Source: Bidens hawaiensis (Eukaryota; Streptophyta; Magnoliopsida; Asterales; Asteraceae). Taken from it: a DNA stretch of 64,000 nucleotides. Where the stretch lies: contig JAIQDT010014651.1 in assembly GCA_021521415.1 (NCBI GenBank), positions 1-64,000 of the forward strand. The letters run 5' to 3'. Below, piece by piece: positions 58,595-64,000 of the stretch. Below the pieces are notes generated by a model. That model was not told where the DNA came from, searched no databases, and saw only the letters and a list, made by a program, of their open reading frames with translations. How positions within the stretch are numbered: position 1 is the stretch's first letter; every line of letters starts with the position of its first letter. The translations under genes and the position numbers were made by a program.

Positions 58595-61500
58595 ATAATG
58601 CTAGATCTAAATTACAACAAAAATCCTAACTTTGATTTCGTCTAACTAAAGATATTGTAGACCTCCGTCATTTTAACTTGAAAAATTGGATCTATCAAAT
58701 TATCCATGGAAATTTTGGCAGCACCCCAGGCACCTAAAGATCCAGTCTGTTGACTTCAGTCGAATCTATACATATGATGATGACTAAAATTTTTACGGAG
58801 TCACCACCATAGATTCAGATCATCTATCCGAGAACTGGACATATGATACAATAGGAAAAAAAATCCACGAACTAGCGGATGTTAGACTTGAACCAAACTC
58901 TAGTGATCTTCCATTCGTCATGTCGTTGTAAATACATGACCAAATCAACACTTAATCATCTTCTACATCATCTTCCTCGGCTATCTACATCTGCAATAAG
59001 TAAAAGAACATAGTCACTACTCACACTAATGGATACAAAATGACCTTTTAAACTGTTTATACACTCAGATTCAGACTTTCAAACGCATGCACTAGAAAAA
59101 TAAGTAATCTTACCTTGATATCTATAACCCAGACAGAACTCAAATATTAACAGAAATAATATGCGATTCCAAAGAAAACTCAAATATGAACAAAAAGTGA
59201 TATGAAACTGATTATAAGTACACCAAGAAATAAACTCAGACTGACAAATAATAATATGGAACCACCATTTTGTTGGCCAACTTCAAAATGAGTGAGAACA
59301 GTAACCCCACTAGAACCATCTAATAATATTATATTTTAGTAAAAGCGGTTCAGTTCACATATAATATTTTTCAACGTATAAGTCTAGTTCTTCCGTGTAA
59401 CCTTATCAACGCATAACACCAAACAACATGTAAGGTGCAACATCCGTATATGCCTTTTAGCCGGATAACAATATAAACGGAAAAGTTTGTTGACCGTATA
59501 TGTCGTATAAGTTGAAAAACTTATGCATCGTATAAGTTCATCAAGCTTATACGCCTATCAGATAAACCTAGGTCAAAAAAACAATTGAACAAATTGGACA
59601 AAATCTGACCAGAAATTATGAGAAATTATGTTCAGATTAACATCGTGAAACAATCCTAAAACAAACCCCTATGAATCTCAAACAGATTTAGTCCAAAACT
59701 CAAAAGTCACTGTTCATGTCGATAAGTCCTTAACAGATCTTTCAAAACAGCATAAAATTGTACCTTGAATGATATTTGCAATGTGTAAATCAACCGCAAA
59801 TATAATGAGCACTCAAAACACATATTTACAGACCCAAAAATTTGAACAAGAACCGTCCGTGTAAGTCTCAAAAGATATGCGTTTTACCGACGAAGAGAAT
59901 CAGCCGGATAACATCTTTTTATATCCACACTTATACGCCCGTAACACAACTTAAATTATTCGTCCATATAAGTCAATGAATTTTGACTTTTTACATTTTG
60001 ACCAAATTTTAACACATTATTCAAATCATGTCCAACTTAATGACCTTGAATAATCTTTTAACAAGAATTAATGTGTTTGATCTAGAAATACACGAGCCTT
60101 AGGCTTTGAAACCAATTGTAAAAATTTGATTAGAAAAATAATCAAGTCCAAATTAATGACCTTGATCAATTCTATAAATCATTTAAATCCATTTTTTAAT
60201 AAATTTTGTCAGAAAACAAACTCTCGATTCCGATTTTTGGATATCCAGACCCGAATTACCTTTCACCAAAGTCAAAAATTACTCAAAAAAAAATTTTCAG
60301 AAAACTTTTAAAGCAAGTAATCAAGACAAAATAAAACAAAAAGACAAACAATACTGAAACACATATTTTTGTGAGTTGAGCAAGGAATCATATTGATCAA
60401 TCAGTTCTTCCATCATGGTTTTCAGTTTTATTATGTCTGATGTTATGTCGGTTATGGATATTGTTGTCAACTTAAACGTTTATAACAAAAGATTCAGAGA
60501 TATCAGTGATATGATTATGGTTCAATTTAGCACAATAATATCATAACATGATCAGTTTCTAATCTTGTTTCAGACTTATTTTGATTTTTACCATGTCACC
60601 CCAAGTTGACTTAAACCTTAGAACCAATAGATCAAAACTTTTTTAAACAAATTTAACTTTTGGCAACCATAGCAATAGCTTTACACAACAAGACATACCC
60701 CCTTTATCAAGCAATACACCAAGCTTCCTTTGCCAAGGATGAGTATGCATGATTTCATCTTTCGGCTTACATACATCGTATTCCCTTAGGGTCCGTTTCT
60801 TAATGGTATTAAGATGCGCGCAAGGGAGGAACAAATGTATGGATAACATTTTTGATCAAGTCAGTATTGAAATTTTGTACATCTGTACATAGTGATAAAG
60901 TTTAATGACTTATCAAGGGTTCGCTCACGTGAGCAGGATTGAAATATTCTTTCGAATGCCCAGATGAAAACCGCATAAAGACCTCATGGCTCCAGAAACC
61001 TAATGCATCCCATCAACACAGGATTGAAGGCCATAAAACCATACACCATTGACGTGTAGACCATCTACCAGACGCTTAAAACACTTTATTTATCAATTTA
61101 TTTTTGCGATCTACTGAAACATAAGGCTGAGTACGACAGGCTATTACATTTCTGCCTTCATTACCAAGACTTTTGCTAGAATACTAACCCATCTTGCAAC
61201 ATGGAAATTTATGTTTATATCACTTATTCCCTTACTTGTTTGTTCAAAAGCCTAACCATACACCGAACATTAAGCAATAGACTTTTATTTTTCAATTTAC
61301 CGGATTTGGAACATGACAAATAATGTACTATCATTTTCCTTTTATGCTTCAAAACTCATTATGAGAAGCAATTTTCTATTGTTTTTGAATTTTTCACATT
61401 TTCCAATGTTTTTGAAATTTTTACCAAACGCTCCAGTTACTTTCTATTCTCAGGTAAATGGTTCTCCCGAATATTTACAAGTAAACATCAGGACCAAACA

Positions 61501-61660
61501 TATACAAATACATATTTGAATGTTTTTTGTTTTAATATATACAAACAGAAATCATAATCTTTTTGTATTTTTTCCAAACCTATTTCTCCCCCTAAAAACA
61601 AAAACCATTTAAAGAAAAACTATTTACAAATAAAATGTGACTCGGTGAATGATTAATCAA
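58595..61660 (-). other. E7 3' noncoding region
   Basis: About 3 kb without recognisable coding sequence between pol and the polypurine tract. It carries words related to CTTATACG/CGTATAAG at about 59375, 59440, 59490, 59526, 59920 and 59960. A second purine run TAGGGGGAGAAATAGG (minus strand, about 61575-61595) and a primer-site-like TTGGTTTCAAAGCC (60106-60119) suggest it may itself be composite. Confidence 0.6.
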
Positions 61661-62261
61661 AGGTCGGAATCCAAAACCTCGGTATCACTCTCTTTCCCAC
61701 CGCCCATAGACTTTATACCATTAAGCCCCAAAAAATACAAAAAATTGTTTTATCGAAAGCTTTAGTAAAAAGATAAGCTTTTTGCTCATCGGTGTGAAAT
61801 TTATCCACGGTAATCAACTTCTTCTCGTAACAGTCACGGATGAAGTGATACCAGATATCAATATGTTTAGTTTTTGAGTGACTTACCGGGTTCTTAGTTA
61901 TGGAAATGGCAGTAGTATTATATACAAACATAGGAGTAGTAAGAAAATTCAAACCGTAGTCGCGCATTTGTTGTTGTATCCACAAAACCTGAGAACAGCA
62001 ACTGGAAGCGGCTACATATTCGGCTTCACAGGTGGATAGCGACACAATCGTCTACTTCTTACACTGCCAGGTAACCAGCCTACTACCAAAGAATTGACAG
62101 CCGGCGGTGGTAGATTTGCCGTTCAGCTTGCAACTACCATAATCCGAATCCGAAAACACTCTCAATTCAAATACATCGTCTCGAGGATACCAAAGACGGA
62201 CCCTTGGATTTCCCTTCAGATAACGAAGTATCCTCTTCACCAACGTTAGGTGAGAGACCAT
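61661..62261 (-). pseudogene. E7 RNase H, broken
   Basis: 62261-62052: HLTLVKRILRYLKGN, FSDSDYGSCKLNGKSTTAGC. After a stop, 62045-61713: SLSTCEAEYVAASSCCSQVL, HSKTKHIDIWYHFIRD, LFTKAF. These are the hallmarks of copia RNase H, with catalytic D in SDSD and E in CEAEY. A TAG near 62051 lies between QCKK and the next segment; the end near 61713 is shifted. Confidence 0.9.
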
Positions 62262-62273
62262 TGGACAGGATTG

Positions 62274-63294
62274 TTATCGGGCACAAAGACAAGTTGGATA
62301 CATGATGTATGGCCTAGATGAAGTAAGATACATGAGAGAACCAATCATGGAATAGTAAAGTGTTTCATCGACCTTTTCCCCGGTGGTATCAGGACCAATT
62401 CCATGATTCACAGCAATAGGAGTGCTACTCGGCGATAAGTCAGCCATGTTGAACTTTTCAATGATATCACTAACATATTTTGTCTGGTGAATAAAGATTC
62501 CATCAGACTCTTGTTCAACCTGCAACCCTAAGAAAAAAATCAACTCTCCCATAGCGCTCATTTCAAATTTTGATTTCATAACCTCCTCAAAATCTATGCA
62601 CATAGAATCATTCGTTGACCCAAATATGATATCATCCACATAGATAAATGTCCATCCACCTCCTAAGTGAAGAGTGTACAGTCCACGGTGCCACGAAGAA
62701 AACCTTTGTCTAAAAAATATTGAGACAACGTATCATACCAAGCTCTCGGGAATTGATGAAGACTGTATAAAGCTTTATCCAAAAGGTACACTTTATCTTT
62801 GAAAATAGGATCGACAAACCCAGGTGGTTGCCAACAAAGACTTCTTCACCCAGTTTACCATTTAGGAAAGCAGACTTCACATCCAACTGGTAGACCTTGA
62901 ATCCCTTTCAGGATGCAAAAGTTAAGAAAATTCGAATTGCCTCAAGTCTAGCAACGGGCACGTAGACCTCATTAAAATCAATTCCTTCTCTTTCAGTATA
63001 CCCCAAAAACCACTAATCGAGCCTTGTTCCTGACAATTATCCCATTTTCATCTCGTTTGCATTTGAACACCCATTTTGTGTTAATACACCTTTTACCCTC
63101 AGGTAAATCTACAAGTTTCCAAATCCAAGCCTTTCAAATTGCAGCAATTCCTCTTGCATTGCATTTACCCAACTCACCTCAGTTAATGCTTTCTTGTATG
63201 TTTGTGGTTCGATTTGTGAAATAAAACACTTAAATGAGAACCGATTTTGAAGAGGGACAACTTGAGAGTAATAACAGCTTAAACCTTCATCCAA
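62274..63294 (-). pseudogene. E7 copia-type reverse transcriptase, broken
   Basis: 63294-63109 holds the start of the domain (YKKALTEVSWVNAMQEELLQF). 62980-63110 continues in another frame with INTKWVFKCKRDENG and IVRNKARLV. 62640-62274 holds the catalytic YVDDIIFGS (YVDD at about 62626-62640), MGELIFFLGLQV, IHQTKYVSDI and SMIGSLMYLTSSRP. Stops and shifts between the pieces exclude a working enzyme, although the YVDD motif is intact. Confidence 0.9.
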
Positions 63295-63299
63295 TTGTC

Positions 63300-63931
63300 A
63301 TTAACAGTGTGAGTGAGCATAGTAATTGTTTTTTCATCTTGCAAAATTTTCCTCAACAAATTTTTCTCACACTTTAGAAGTTTATCATAAGCCTCTTTCA
63401 CAGTTTGAAAATTAACAGACATTTTGTCATATATTTTTTAAGCAAAATAAAATATGTCATCAAAGAATTAATAACAAATTCTTTTTCTTCATATGACTCA
63501 CAAATGCGTTGAATTTCATCAGGAGAAAATTTTACCTGACCAGCCATGTTAGCCTGAAGGATAGAAACATCATCCTTAACAAAACTTTCTTCAGTCAACT
63601 CAGACTTATCACTTGATTCACTCTTTGAAGAAGCATCAGTCTCACAAGTTTCCTCCTCTAACTCATCATCACTTCCAAAATATATCTTCGCATGTGGTAC
63701 TTCTTCACTATTAAACCAACCTGCAAAACTTTCAAATACATCAGGAGGCAAAAATAATTTAAAAAATTCATTTGGAATTGATTCAAAACTCTTTGGAGAA
63801 TACTTAGGAGAAATATCTTCTTCAACATCAATCAATTCTTTAGTGACATTTCCAAATTCTTTATCACTCTTGTCTTGTTGTTCTTGAGAACATTCACCAA
63901 CTATCTCTACTACATTAGCTTTGTGAACCAC
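63300..63931 (-). pseudogene. E7 gag-region segment, acidic and coiled-coil-like
   Basis: Open from 63931 to 63398 and continuing one frame over to about 63300. Rich in Glu, Asp and Ser (SDDELEEETCETDASSKSES), then FSPDEIQRICESYEEK and a lysine/leucine heptad-like stretch (VKEAYDKLLKCEKNLLRKIL). In related plant copia elements such acidic and coiled-coil sequence lies in or after gag, well upstream of integrase. Here RT follows within about 10 bases of its end, so protease and integrase are deleted. The assignment to gag is an inference. Confidence 0.55.
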
Positions 63932-64000
63932 CGAGTTCCAGTTGAACCCATCATCAAGTTGAGCATGACAAGCCTTTGATGGTGAAACATCTTATTTCTT

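Larger units (their letters stand above)
58190..64000 (-). mobile_element. E7: Ty1/copia element, 5' part outside window
   Basis: Minus-strand element with a gag-like segment, RT and RNase H in copia order (RNase H last), a long 3' noncoding region, a polypurine tract at 58582-58594 and a 3' LTR below 58581. Long 3' noncoding sequence with clustered inverted repeats before the polypurine tract is a known trait of Sireviruses; I suggest that lineage with low confidence. Low end of the LTR is uncertain. Confidence 0.8.

Overview
This is plant nuclear DNA, AT-rich and dominated by LTR retrotransposons. Evidence: Ty3/gypsy chromovirus polyproteins ending in a chromodomain-like tail (Tekay/Del-type, by my reading), a Ty1/copia polyprotein, methionine-tRNA primer sites, MULE-type and microsatellite-nested MITEs, and degenerate intron-bearing host exons (villin, phosphoserine phosphatase, callose synthase). 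I would guess a eudicot, perhaps Asteraceae, but the sequence does not prove it. No intact host gene is visible.

Layout. 1-6195 (+) is element E1, a gypsy element whose 5' part lies outside the window; it is inserted in the 3' LTR of E2. 6196-14615 (-) is E2, an older and heavily broken gypsy element. 14616-20294 is AT-rich DNA holding one microsatellite-nested MITE and broken fragments of two unrelated host genes. 20295-32373 (+) is a solo LTR (E3) split by E4 (21945-31780, +), a young gypsy element with a perfect 5-bp target duplication but a missing 5' LTR end, primer site and most of gag. 32374-41050 holds a spacer, an inverted LTR (E5) and a tandem duplication of the LTR/spacer/inverted-LTR module; a MULE-like foldback element sits in only one copy. 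41891-52750 (+) is E6, a complete but decayed gypsy element with a perfect target duplication, whose 3' LTR has received two MITEs inside a TA tract. 52890-53575 is a callose synthase pseudogene fragment. 55010-55684 is a second copy of one of those MITEs. 56516-57685 is a MULE-type element with TIRs of about 200 bp and a 9-bp target duplication. From about 58190 to the end (-) is E7, a Ty1/copia element with a long 3' noncoding region and an internal gag-to-RT deletion.

Most unusual signal. E1 carries four copies of a roughly 44-bp core, nearly identical in sequence, each at the tip of a 77-97 bp hairpin. The hairpin arms differ between copies but are complementary within each copy; two copies that are tandem duplicates show paired compensatory changes. 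I know of no described element of this kind. A second pattern: the gypsy LTRs of E1, E2, E3 and E5 each hold a lineage-specific array of TTCG...CGAA palindromes at about the same distance from the LTR start.

How the parts work together. Each retroelement once encoded gag, protease, reverse transcriptase/RNase H and integrase, with LTRs supplying promoter and polyadenylation signals. Stops, frameshifts or deletions are visible in every one. The locus is best read as a nested record of insertions, in order: E2, then E1 into it; the E3/E5 LTRs, then their tandem duplication, then E4 and the foldback MITE into separate copies.
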